64,000 nt of DNA, taken from positions 1-64,000 of the forward strand of contig JADGDR010000005.1 in NCBI GenBank assembly GCA_016744795.1, given 5' to 3'. The notes under the pieces are model-generated. The model was given only the letters and a program-made list of their open reading frames with translations, made no database searches and was not told the DNA's origin. The translations under genes were made by a program, and so were the position numbers. Every line of letters begins with the position of its first letter. The first letter of the stretch is position 1. This document shows positions 46,942 to 55,435 of this stretch, piece after piece. Source of the stretch: Sulfurospirillum sp. (GTDB taxonomy: Bacteria > Campylobacterota > Campylobacteria > Campylobacterales > Sulfurospirillaceae).

Positions 46942-47328
46942 CTACATCCCTTTTGAGCTAAGAAAAGCCCCATTTATTTTTGCTATAATTCTATCTATAT
47001 TGTTATTAAACGACCATAAAGTCGGAGATTTGGAGATGAAAATTAGTAAAAAAGTGTAAATTTAGCAAAAAAAGATTTATAACATAACTAGCACCCGTGT
47101 ACATAGATGAAAAATTATGAAAAACTAAGAAAGCAAGTAGATGATTTTGCATAAGTAATGCTAACATGTTGTACTCACAAATTCATAACCAGAACTTTTA
47201 ATGAAGCTAACATAACTTTAGAGTTTAGAACACTGAGCAAAGCTCTAATCAGTAGTTGTTTTCCACTCCTTTGCCTACTAACAACTAACACTAAATATCT
47301 TTGAAAAAGATGTTCAATTTAATAAAGT
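46942..47328. other. Gap upstream of ppiD with possible gene remnants
   Basis: 387 bp between the ppiD start and the end of an unknown minus-strand gene. It should contain the ppiD-ftsA-ftsZ promoter (not identified). On the plus strand, ATG 47035 after a good GGAG starts only a 7-codon ORF. From ATG 47107 a frame runs to 47304 with a single internal TAA at 47152-47154. These look like degraded coding sequence, but no family is recognisable. Confidence 0.4.
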
Positions 47329-48405
47329 TTAATCCATAGAACGTAAAAGTTTTTCTGTTGTTTTTATTTCATCAATAGTGATTTTATGTTCTTTTGTAAC
47401 CATACGTAATATATGAAAGACTTCCGTTACAGAAATACCATAAGAGTCTTTTTTTACTATGGTTGCTTTTTGATTTTTTATCACTACATTCAGCAGTTTT
47501 TTTCTGCTGTATTGCATAAAGTACGTTAGTAGTAGTCTATCTGTATGTTCTTTTTCTATAGATACAATAACCTTTTCTGTAACATCAGGTATATTTGGAT
47601 AGATACTTTCAAAGTCTTTTTTGTCCATATATCCTAAATAAACTTTCGTAAAAAGGTCCATATATCTGGTACAGATTGTTGTTTTTAAAAATTTCATATT
47701 TAAGATATTATCTGGTTTAGAACGTAGCTTATGTAACATCCATGTTAATGAGTTGTAGTACCTAAAAGGAAAGATTTCTAGTTTGTCATCACTAACTAGG
47801 TTTGGTGCACTCTGTTTTACAAATGGTTTTCTACCTTTTTTTGAATTAGATTTTAGTGTGTTATATATGTTTTCAGCGCTAAAAGGTTTTGTTAGCCATA
47901 CTGTACAGTAGTCTGGTAGTTTTTTACTGCCAACTGTTCCTTTAATAAGGATTATAAGAGCTTTTATTTCATGATTTGGAAATAGAGTTTCAAGTAGTGC
48001 TTTTTTCTTTCTTAAACGTCTTTTTAGATTTTTAACAGATTTAATCAAAGTCATCTCTACAAAAGTGACTTCTTTATCATTGAAAAAAAGAGCATCAAAC
48101 TCACCTATCTCTATGGCTCGAGTTTTATAAATGATTTGACCATTTTTATCTACATGTAAAGAATTTGATAAAGATTTTTTTTTCTGAGCATGAGGGCCTT
48201 TTAGTATAAAATTGCCTAATTGTGGGTTTTGTTTTGCATAAATAAGAAGTTTTTCATATAAGAAGTTTTCATATACAGCACCTTCAAAAGAGCGGTATGC
48301 ACTTAAAAATTCTGGAGATTCTTTATCTACTCCTTTGTTTTCTATTTTTATAAGATGTTTTATGCTGTATTTGTAGTAGAACAAGTTATCAGATATGTCT
48401 CTCAT
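47329..48405 (-). CDS. Conserved-looking hypothetical, possibly PD-(D/E)XK nuclease-fold
   Basis: 358 residues, basic, no signal peptide or membrane helix. The centre reads EIGEFDALFFNDKEVTFVEMTLIKS followed by a Lys/Arg-rich helix (NLKRRLRKKKALLETL) and a strand (IKALIILIKG). The GEFDAL...VTFVEMT pair resembles the Asp and Glu strands of PD-(D/E)XK enzymes, with Thr where Lys would be expected, so activity is uncertain. No family can be named. It is monocistronic, divergent from the small DUF3817 gene. Confidence 0.65.
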   Translation of the reverse strand: MRDISDNLFYYKYSIKHLIKIENKGVDKESPEFLSAYRSFEGAVYENFLYEKLLIYAKQNPQLGNFILKGPHAQKKKSLSNSLHVDKNGQIIYKTRAIEIGEFDALFFNDKEVTFVEMTLIKSVKNLKRRLRKKKALLETLFPNHEIKALIILIKGTVGSKKLPDYCTVWLTKPFSAENIYNTLKSNSKKGRKPFVKQSAPNLVSDDKLEIFPFRYYNSLTWMLHKLRSKPDNILNMKFLKTTICTRYMDLFTKVYLGYMDKKDFESIYPNIPDVTEKVIVSIEKEHTDRLLLTYFMQYSRKKLLNVVIKNQKATIVKKDSYGISVTEVFHILRMVTKEHKITIDEIKTTEKLLRSMD

Positions 48406-48568
48406 ATCTATGTTTACGATACTTTTTGGTGCTTTTAAAATTATATTTCCTTTTTACTTCATTTTCATAGTATAGCTAAGGTAACTTAGATATGGTTTAT
48501 CTTTTAAATTGTTGTTGTTTTGTTTATTTTTCTAGTGTATAATTTTTAAAATTATTTGGAGATTTGAT

Positions 48569-48886
48569 TTGTTTAGTTCATCCATAAAAAAATTTAGAAT
48601 TGTTAGTTTTGTTGAGGGTATCTCTTTTCTTACCTTACTATTTGTAGCTATGCCTATAAAATATATTGGAGGCAATCCCATACCAGTAAAAATAGCAGGT
48701 ATGACTCATGGTCTTCTTTTTTGTTTGTTTATATATTTTTTATATATGGCAGCGAGTGAACATAAGTGGAGTAAAAAGTTTTCACTTTTTGCATTTGTAA
48801 CTTCGCTAGTTCCTTTTGGAATGTTATTTTTAGATAAACATTTAAAGAAAAAAGAGTTAGCTCCTTCCTCGTCCAAACTCGTGTGA
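48569..48886 (+). CDS. DUF3817-family small membrane protein
   Basis: 105 residues, three membrane helices. The DUF3817 pattern is visible: RIVSFVEGISFLTLLFVAMPIKY, then GMTHGLLFCLFIYFL and a final PFGMLFLDKHLKKKE. Function unknown. The start is TTG 48569, with TTGGAG 8 bp upstream and no alternative ATG. Its last 30 bp overlap the 3' end of the convergent aldolase-like gene. Confidence 0.88.
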   Translation: MFSSSIKKFRIVSFVEGISFLTLLFVAMPIKYIGGNPIPVKIAGMTHGLLFCLFIYFLYMAASEHKWSKKFSLFAFVTSLVPFGMLFLDKHLKKKELAPSSSKLV

Positions 48887-49441
48887 ATAGTAGAGTAATT
48901 TACAAGAGTTTTCTAAAAGGGCTATTGTTTTTGCAAGTTGGAGTATGTCTCTATCGTAGGCATAGATGCCGTAGCCTTTTATAATCATTATACTGGTTTT
49001 TTTCTCTTTCATATAACGATAAATTTCTATGTCAGCTCTTTCATACCAATCTTCAAACTGTTTTGGGTCATATATCTCGATAGAACCAAATTTCATAGAA
49101 CCAAAGTAGTCTTTAGGTACGATATAATCGTGAACTAAAGAGTAAGCAGTCAAAAATGGTGGCATAGCATAACAAATATACTTTGCTTCGTTAATATTTT
49201 GATAAATATGCAAGTGTATATCAGCATCAAGGCTTGCTTCTTTCCATCTGTAATCTTTTTTTGAATAAAGTTCAAGAAAATCATCGTCTTTTACATCGTC
49301 AAAAATAGTATCTTTTTTATTTATAAAAAATTTGTTTTGCTCTATCCTAGCAGAGAGTGAACCATGAAAAATGCCTATAAAGTCTTTTCTAAACATAGAT
49401 AACGATACGTGTTTTAAGTCCTCTAATAGATATTTTTGCAC
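48857..49441 (-). CDS. Class II aldolase/adducin-like protein
   Basis: 194 residues. FHGSLSARI, the FINKKDTIFDDV segment and DADIHLHIYQNINEAKYICYAMPPFLTAYS match the class II aldolase/adducin head domain; the HLH pair corresponds to zinc-binding histidines. The usual third HG motif near the C-terminus is replaced by IKGYGIYAYD, so metal binding may be altered. The substrate is unknown. Its 3' end overlaps DUF3817 by 30 bp, and it is divergent from rsmH. Confidence 0.8.
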   Translation of the reverse strand: MQKYLLEDLKHVSLSMFRKDFIGIFHGSLSARIEQNKFFINKKDTIFDDVKDDDFLELYSKKDYRWKEASLDADIHLHIYQNINEAKYICYAMPPFLTAYSLVHDYIVPKDYFGSMKFGSIEIYDPKQFEDWYERADIEIYRYMKEKKTSIMIIKGYGIYAYDRDILQLAKTIALLENSCKLLYYSHEFGRGRS

Positions 49442-49500
49442 TGATTAACCTTTATTTATTACTTAGTTTGGTATTATATCAGAAAAAAGAGTATAGCTAA

Positions 49501-50403
49501 ATGAACATACCACACATACCAGTACTTTTAAACGAAGTAAAAGAGATTTTTGTAGATTTAAATGATGGATATATTGTTGATTGTACTGTTGGTTATGGTG
49601 GACATAGTGAAGCTTTGTTAGAACAAAATCCAAACATAAATCTTATATGCTGTGATCAAGATGCTGAGGCAATTAAGTTTAGTAAAAAACGACTTAAAAG
49701 ATTTGAGGATAGAGTGATATTTGAGTATGCTAAGTTTTCAACCGTAATAAAAAAGTATAGAGACGTTCCCATACGAGGTATTTTAGCAGATATTGGGGTT
49801 TCTTCCTTGCAATTAGATAAGAGTAGTCGTGGTTTTGGATTTGATAGCGAAACTCTTGACATGCGTATGAATTCTGAGAGTTCAAAGAGTGCTAAAAATG
49901 TAGTCAATGAGTATTCTTTAAGTGAACTTGAAGAGATTTTACGTGAATACGGTGAAATGAGAGATTTTAAAAGAGTAGCAAAAACCATCATTGATAACCG
50001 TCCTTTTGAGAGTTCTCGTGATTTGGCAGCTGTATTGAAAAAACTTGGTGGAAAACCTAAGATACACCCAGCAACTCTGCCTTTTCAAGCGATACGCATA
50101 GAGGTAAACAATGAATTAGGAGAATTAGATGAACTCTTGGAGTCTATTTACAACTCACAGCTAAAAAATGCTTTAGTAGCAATTATCTCTTTTCATTCAC
50201 TTGAAGATAGAATAGTAAAAAAGACATATAAACTTTGGACAAAAAGTTGTATTTGTCCTGCTGGTGTGATGAGATGTGAGTGTGGTAATAACCATTCACT
50301 TGGTTCGATAATAACTAAAAAACCGATAATCCCTACAAAAGAGGAAGAGAAGATAAATCCAAGAAGCAGAAGTTCTAAGATGAGAGTATTTAAATTAAAA
50401 TGA
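49501..50403 (+). CDS. rsmH: 16S rRNA (cytosine-1402 N4)-methyltransferase RsmH
   Basis: 300 residues. HIPVLLNEV at the N-terminus, DCTVGYGGHSEALL (SAM loop), LADIGVSSLQLD, FQAIRIEVNNELGELD and FHSLEDRIVK are all diagnostic. It modifies C1402 in the ribosomal P site. A cysteine cluster (CICPAGVMRCECGN) near the end is unusual-looking but common in epsilonproteobacterial copies as far as I recall. Its stop overlaps the next start as ATGA. Confidence 0.98.
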   Translation: MNIPHIPVLLNEVKEIFVDLNDGYIVDCTVGYGGHSEALLEQNPNINLICCDQDAEAIKFSKKRLKRFEDRVIFEYAKFSTVIKKYRDVPIRGILADIGVSSLQLDKSSRGFGFDSETLDMRMNSESSKSAKNVVNEYSLSELEEILREYGEMRDFKRVAKTIIDNRPFESSRDLAAVLKKLGGKPKIHPATLPFQAIRIEVNNELGELDELLESIYNSQLKNALVAIISFHSLEDRIVKKTYKLWTKSCICPAGVMRCECGNNHSLGSIITKKPIIPTKEEEKINPRSRSSKMRVFKLK

Positions 50404-50684
50404 AAAATGATAAGCAAGAATTATTAGAAGTATATGATGAAGAGAAAAACTTAGATTTTAAGTTTTTATTGCTCATTTATCTATCTTTGGCAGTTGCTTT
50501 TTCTGTAGTTTTACCGAAAATCTACATAAAAAATCAAATTTACTATATAAGTAGAGATATACATAAATTGTACTCTGATAACTCAATTTTGGAAGAAGAA
50601 AACATTTATTTAAAACAAAAACTTGAATCAATAAGATTTAAAAATCAAGTTCTAGATTCAGTTTTTATTGAATTGGAAAAATAA
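50400..50684 (+). CDS. FtsL-like single-pass coiled-coil protein
   Basis: 94 residues: an acidic cytoplasmic N-terminus, one membrane helix (about 21-40) and a periplasmic coiled coil (about 50-94, with a heptad-like pattern around LEEENIYLKQKLESI). Size, topology and position immediately after rsmH are those of FtsL, the divisome subunit that pairs with FtsB/FtsQ. FtsL sequence is poorly conserved, so the call rests on context. It overlaps rsmH by 4 bp and the RND gene by 1 bp. Confidence 0.75.
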   Translation: MKNDKQELLEVYDEEKNLDFKFLLLIYLSLAVAFSVVLPKIYIKNQIYYISRDIHKLYSDNSILEEENIYLKQKLESIRFKNQVLDSVFIELEK

Positions 50685-53600
50685 TGATAAGAAGTTTTAT
50701 AAAATTTGCAGTTGATAAGAGTGTTTTGAATCATATATTTTTACTATTTCTTATAGTTTTGGCAGTTTTTTCATACCAAAAAATACCAAAAGAGATTTTT
50801 CCTCCATCAAACTTAGATGCTATATCTATAACAGGTGGATATAGTGGAACAAGTCCTGATGTTCTAGATAAAATTGCAGTAAAAACCATTGAAGATGACA
50901 TAGCAAATTTAAATAATATAGATAGAATTGAGAGTGCGATAAGAAATGGTTTTTTTAGTATCGTAGTTTATCTAAAAAGTGGAGCAAATAGAGGTGAACT
51001 TCTAGATGATATTAAAGATGTTATATCTTCTAAACAAAAAGATTTACCAAGTGATATGAATGAGCCAATTGCTAAGATAATGGATACAAATTATCCTTTG
51101 ATTTCTATTGCAATTTCAAGTGAAAATAACTCAAAAGAGAAGATGTTAGAAGTTGCCGATGTTCTAAAGTCTAAACTTTCAAAAATAGAAGATTTAAGTG
51201 ACATAAGTATACGTGGTGATGTTGATAAAGAGTTAGTTTTTAAAATCGATGATAAAAAACTTACTGCATATGGACTCGATATTGGTGAGTTTGCTAAAGC
51301 TATATCTTCATTAAGTGAAGTTTTTCCCGTTGGTGTGATTAAACAAAAAGGTAATCATCTCTTTATCAGTACTTATGGTGGCGAAAAAAAAATAGAAAAG
51401 CTTAATAATACTATCTTACATGTAAGCGGTAAAAAAGTATATCTTGGTGAAGTTGCATCAGCTAAGTTTGCATTTTCAGATGAAGAAGAACTTTCTCATT
51501 TTAATGGTAAACCAAATATCTCAATAAGTATAAATAAAGCAAAAACAGGTAATGCTATAGCTCTTGTAAAAAACATAAAAGAGATACTAAAAACTTATGA
51601 AACCAAGTATAGTGATTTTACATTTGAGACATATTCAGACTCTTCTGTATGGATTAGAAATCGTCTAAATACAGTGACTTCAAATATTATTTTTGGTCTT
51701 ATTTTGGTTGGTTTATCTGTTTGGATTTTTATTAGTGGTCGTATTGCTTTTGTAGTATCTTTGGGAATTCCTGTTAGCTTTATGATGGGGCTCATTGCTG
51801 CTGAACTTATGGGATATAGCCTTAATATGCTTTCACTTTTAGGAGCGCTTATCGCTCTTGGTATGCTTGTTGATGAAGCTATTGTTGTGGCTGAAAATAT
51901 ATATAGGCATCTAGAAAATGGTGATACTCCTAGAGATGCCGCCATAAATGGAGCAACTGAGATGTTTCCTGCTGTTTTAACGGCAACAGCTACAACTATA
52001 TTCGCTTTTTTACCCTTGTTAATCATGAGTGGAGAGATGGGTGTTTTTATGCGACTATTGCCCATAATGATATCTATACTTCTTATTAGTTCTTTATTTG
52101 AAGCATTTTATTTTTTACCACTTCATGCAAAAGACTTTTTAAAAGTAAAAAGTAAAAAGAAAAGAAATGAAACTCTTTGGACCTTTTTAAATGCTGTATA
52201 CTCAAAAGTATTAGACTTTTTGTTAAAGTATCGAAAAACTGCTTTAAGTATATTTTTGGTTTTAGTGGTTTCTTTGATAGTAGTTTTAGGTAAAAATAGT
52301 AAGTTTCAGCTTTTCCCAGATTTTGACACAACACAGATATATATAAGTGGAAAAGTCAATATAAACAATGACTTAAAAGATACTCAAAAGATAGTGACTA
52401 AGATAGAAAAGATACTTCAATCTAAATTATCTAAGAATGAAGTTTCGTCTATAGCCTCTATTTCAGGTTTTATGCTTGATGCTAAATATAAGCCACATAT
52501 AGCAGAGAACAATTTTCATATTTTTATAGACTTGTATGCTAGAGTTCCTGAAAATCTTTTTAATAAATACATAAACCCTTATCTCTCTCCTGAGTATGAT
52601 GACAGTCGGATGTTAAGAGAAAGAAGTGCAAATGAGATTTTGGAAGATATCAAAAAAGAGACACTTGAACTATCTAAAGATGGTGAGTTTGAAGAGTTTA
52701 AAGCTATTGTTCCTGGTGCTGGTATAGTTGCTAGTGATGTTGAAATTTCTTTGAGTGGCGATGATATTTTAATTAAAAAAGCTATAAGTGAACTCACTAA
52801 AAAAATTACAAACACAAAAGGTGTTTATAACGTTGACAATGATTTAAAACCTGGGAAAAAAGAGCTAAAATTAAGGGTAAATAACTATGGTCAAGTTTTA
52901 GGATTTACGGAAAAAAGTATTTCTTCACTTTTAAGACCATATTTTTTTAAAGCAGAAGTTTCAAAGATGTTTTATAACGGTAAGCTTATAAAGATACGTT
53001 CACAAGAAAAAATGAAAGATACTTATGAAGCTATATCTTCATTTTATTTGACAGTTCCTGGACAAAAAACTCAAGTACGTCTTAGTGACGTAGTAGATTT
53101 TGAATTTAAAGATGGATACTCTGATATATATAAAGATGCAGGAGAAAGAGTTAGTTCTGTTTTTGCATCTTTGAAAAAAAATGAAGTTACTTCAAGTGAA
53201 CTTCTTTTAACTCTAAAGCCACTTCTAAAAAAGTTTAAGAAACAAGGTATATTGGTTATTGTAAAAGGTGAAGAACAAGAGAACAAAAAAATTCAAAAAG
53301 AGATGGGAGAAGCGGCTCTTATAGCTATTTTTCTTATTTTTATAGCTCTCGTATGGATGTTTGATTCAGTGTTGCTCTCAGTTACTCTTTTGACTACTAT
53401 ACCTCTATCTTTATTAGGTGTTTTAGGTGGTCATATGTTTATGGGTATAAACCTAACTATGCCAGGGCTTTTAGGTGTAGTAGGGCTTAGTGGAGTTGTT
53501 GTAAATGATGGAATTATAATGATGGATTTTATAAAAAAAGCAAAAACTATAAAAGAGATAATTAAGTTTGCCACCATGAGATTAAGACCAATTCTTTTAA

Positions 53601-53797
53601 CTTCAATAACAACCATACTTGGACTCTCAACTCTAATATTCTTTGCTTCAGGACAAGCAGTTATACTCCAACCAATGGCAATTTCACTTGGTTTTGGCTT
53701 GGCTTTTGCTACGGTATTAAACTTGTTTTACTTGCCTGTGCTATTTACTATAATACAAGGAAGAAAACTTAAAGACAGTACTGAAAACCAAGCTTAA
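50684..53797 (+). CDS. RND-family (AcrB-like) efflux transporter
   Basis: 1037 residues, full length. Twelve membrane helices in two sets, two large periplasmic loops, and RND landmarks: FPPSNLDAISITGGYSG after helix 1, LLGALIALGMLVDEAIVVAENI in helix 4 (Asp pair for proton relay) and GVVGLSGVVVNDGIIMMDFI in helix 10. No membrane-fusion protein or outer-membrane channel gene is adjacent, so partners must lie elsewhere. It is coupled to the FtsL-like gene by a 1-bp overlap and ends in a strong terminator. The substrate is unknown. Confidence 0.93.
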   Translation: MIRSFIKFAVDKSVLNHIFLLFLIVLAVFSYQKIPKEIFPPSNLDAISITGGYSGTSPDVLDKIAVKTIEDDIANLNNIDRIESAIRNGFFSIVVYLKSGANRGELLDDIKDVISSKQKDLPSDMNEPIAKIMDTNYPLISIAISSENNSKEKMLEVADVLKSKLSKIEDLSDISIRGDVDKELVFKIDDKKLTAYGLDIGEFAKAISSLSEVFPVGVIKQKGNHLFISTYGGEKKIEKLNNTILHVSGKKVYLGEVASAKFAFSDEEELSHFNGKPNISISINKAKTGNAIALVKNIKEILKTYETKYSDFTFETYSDSSVWIRNRLNTVTSNIIFGLILVGLSVWIFISGRIAFVVSLGIPVSFMMGLIAAELMGYSLNMLSLLGALIALGMLVDEAIVVAENIYRHLENGDTPRDAAINGATEMFPAVLTATATTIFAFLPLLIMSGEMGVFMRLLPIMISILLISSLFEAFYFLPLHAKDFLKVKSKKKRNETLWTFLNAVYSKVLDFLLKYRKTALSIFLVLVVSLIVVLGKNSKFQLFPDFDTTQIYISGKVNINNDLKDTQKIVTKIEKILQSKLSKNEVSSIASISGFMLDAKYKPHIAENNFHIFIDLYARVPENLFNKYINPYLSPEYDDSRMLRERSANEILEDIKKETLELSKDGEFEEFKAIVPGAGIVASDVEISLSGDDILIKKAISELTKKITNTKGVYNVDNDLKPGKKELKLRVNNYGQVLGFTEKSISSLLRPYFFKAEVSKMFYNGKLIKIRSQEKMKDTYEAISSFYLTVPGQKTQVRLSDVVDFEFKDGYSDIYKDAGERVSSVFASLKKNEVTSSELLLTLKPLLKKFKKQGILVIVKGEEQENKKIQKEMGEAALIAIFLIFIALVWMFDSVLLSVTLLTTIPLSLLGVLGGHMFMGINLTMPGLLGVVGLSGVVVNDGIIMMDFIKKAKTIKEIIKFATMRLRPILLTSITTILGLSTLIFFASGQAVILQPMAISLGFGLAFATVLNLFYLPVLFTIIQGRKLKDSTENQA

Positions 53798-53816
53798 TAG
53801 AGCTTGGTTTTTCTTT
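53784..53816 (+). terminator. Rho-independent terminator of the rsmH-RND operon
   Basis: An 11-bp stem (AAAACCAAGCT/AGCTTGGTTTT) with a 6-base loop containing the RND stop codon, followed by TTCTTT. The clearest intrinsic terminator in the window. A TACATGTA copy starts at its last base (53816). Confidence 0.85.
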
Positions 53817-53859
53817 ACATGTATACTTGTTATGATAACTTTTTAAATAGAAGGAAAAA

Positions 53860-54033
53860 ATGTTTGGAATAGAATTTTTTGTTGCACTTTTTGTTACAGC
53901 GATTATTGTTTATTTTATTAGAAAAAAGTTTGCTCCAAATAAAAAAATAGAAGAAGCACAATTAAGACAAAAAGATACAAAAAGAAATATGAAAATAGAG
54001 CGTAGAAAACAACAAAACAAAGAAGTGAAGTAA
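53860..54033 (+). CDS. Small single-pass membrane protein
   Basis: 57 residues from ATG 53860, with AAGGA about 5 bp upstream. One hydrophobic helix (about 4-20), then a strongly charged tail rich in Lys, Arg, Glu and Gln, likely cytoplasmic and helical. It is placed after the RND terminator, with its own ribosome site. No family is recognisable. Good start signals and clear topology argue it is real. Confidence 0.65.
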   Translation: MFGIEFFVALFVTAIIVYFIRKKFAPNKKIEEAQLRQKDTKRNMKIERRKQQNKEVK

Positions 54034-54121
54034 AAAAACAAAATAGAGCTTATGCCATATTTTCAGTATTGTAATAAAAATTATATAAAAGCTTAATTAA
54101 GTGCCATTTTAGCCCATTTTA

Positions 54122-54624
54122 TTATAATAACTCATAAAAAATAATTGTAACTAAATCTGGGCAAGGAGCACTAAAAGTAACTCGTAATCCGTCTGTTGTT
54201 TCAATAATACTGTTCATTTTCAAAGGACCATCACCATAAAAATTAAAAATATGTTTATCAATTGGTACAATGAAATTAATTTTAAAATTTAGCGTACCAT
54301 TATCACAAAGTGAAGAAATTTTACTACTATCAATAATATTCGAAGTATTTGGATTGAATTTTATAAAACCAGCATATATATGCGATGGATTATCTTTTGA
54401 AACCAAGGCATTTTCTTTAACCAAAGCTTCATCTTCAAAGTGTTCTAGTTTTTTAATTAATAAATCATTGGTTTTTTTCTGATCTTTTTCAGCCCAAATT
54501 CCAGAAACAGCACTAAACACACCACCAATAATTGGTGTTGAAGAAAGAACATTCAACAAAAATCTATAAGTTGTTTATCCGGGTTCTTAACTAATTTTGC
54601 TTTTATCTTGTTAATGATTCTCAT
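54122..54624 (-). pseudogene. Hypothetical gene interrupted by a one-base frameshift
   Basis: A strong ribosome site (AGGAGG) precedes ATG 54624, but that frame reaches a stop after 23 codons. A second frame, the one normally called (start about 54559, 145 residues), takes over. Adding one base to the A5/T5 run at 54558-54562 fuses them into one protein of about 167 residues, reading through DKQLIDF into LLNVLSSTPIIGGVFSA. The first part is basic and helical; the middle has a hydrophobic Gly-rich helix and the rest is beta-rich. The family is unknown. The cause may be decay, a sequencing error in a homopolymer, or slippage-based on/off switching. Confidence 0.65.
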
Positions 54625-54689
54625 TTATATTCCTCCTTGTAGCCTAACTATTTACCTAAATTCAAATCATAATTACAACAAATATTTAA

Positions 54690-55271
54690 TTACTTATTTA
54701 GAGTATTAATTAGCATTTTTTCTTCTTCTAATGAAAGATAACGCCACTTAGAACTTTCTATGTTGAGTTTAAAACTGCCAAGGCTAATTCGTTTTAATTC
54801 TAAGACTTTTAATGGTGTCCCAAATTTTGGGTCACTTAAAGCTCCAAAAAGCCGACGAATATGTCTATTTTTCCCCTCGTTAATTTCTATTTTTAGTTTT
54901 GTTTTAGCTCCACCAATACCTATTTTTTTAACCTTAAGAGCTTTAAGCAGACCATATTTACTTGGCACACCTTTTAATGCCATTGCAATATGCTCGTCCG
55001 TCACGTGACCCCTGACCCAAATCTCGTATATTTTAATGCAATTCCCAGGCTTTGTTAAAAAGTTATTAATTTGACCATTGGTTGTGAATAACAAAAGCCC
55101 TTTAGATTCTAAATCTAGGCGTCCAATGGGCATCCACCCATCATGAAAAGCCCAATCAGGTAAAAGATCATAAACTGTTTTTCGACCAAGATCATCTGAG
55201 CGTGTGACAATATAGCCCTTGGGTTTATTAAGTACTAGTAGTTTTTTTGAACCATTTGTTGTTTTATCCAT
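54690..55271 (-). CDS. RluE/RsuA-family pseudouridine synthase
   Basis: 193 residues, lacking the N-terminal S4 domain, as in RluE-type enzymes. Motifs: LVLNKPKGYIVTRSD, then GRLDLESKGLLLFT with the catalytic Asp, YEIWVRGHV, and EGKNRHIRRLFGAL. It isomerises a uridine in rRNA, probably 23S. AAGGA precedes the ATG. Codon use looks a little less AT-biased than its neighbours, and it lies next to a broken gene, so acquisition by transfer is possible. Which uridine it modifies cannot be told. Confidence 0.9.
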   Translation of the reverse strand: MDKTTNGSKKLLVLNKPKGYIVTRSDDLGRKTVYDLLPDWAFHDGWMPIGRLDLESKGLLLFTTNGQINNFLTKPGNCIKIYEIWVRGHVTDEHIAMALKGVPSKYGLLKALKVKKIGIGGAKTKLKIEINEGKNRHIRRLFGALSDPKFGTPLKVLELKRISLGSFKLNIESSKWRYLSLEEEKMLINTLNK

Positions 55272-55361
55272 TGGAATTCCTTAGCTATTTTACAAGCATT
55301 TAGTATAGCCAAATATTATTATCTTTTATATGTATTTATTGTATTTTTTTGCATAATTTGC

Positions 55362-55390
55362 TTGACAAAAGGACTCTTTTGCAATACAAT
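55362..55390 (+). promoter_or_regulatory. Sigma-70-type promoter upstream of rmuC
   Basis: TTGACA (55362-55367), a 17-base spacer and TACAAT (55385-55390): an almost perfect consensus, 45 bp before the rmuC start. This is unusual, since epsilonproteobacterial promoters seldom have a recognisable -35 box. Confidence 0.75.
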
Positions 55391-55435
55391 CTTTGTGACT
55401 TTTGAGACAGAAGTACAAGAGAAGGATATAGAAAA

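Noticed and set aside
47161-47175. ACATGTTG and other imperfect ACATGT sites as members of the palindrome family
   Set aside because: They lack the flanking T and A; only perfect TACATGTA was counted.
51595-52065. 156-codon minus-strand ORF
   Set aside because: Lies within the RND gene and has the composition of a complement of membrane helices.
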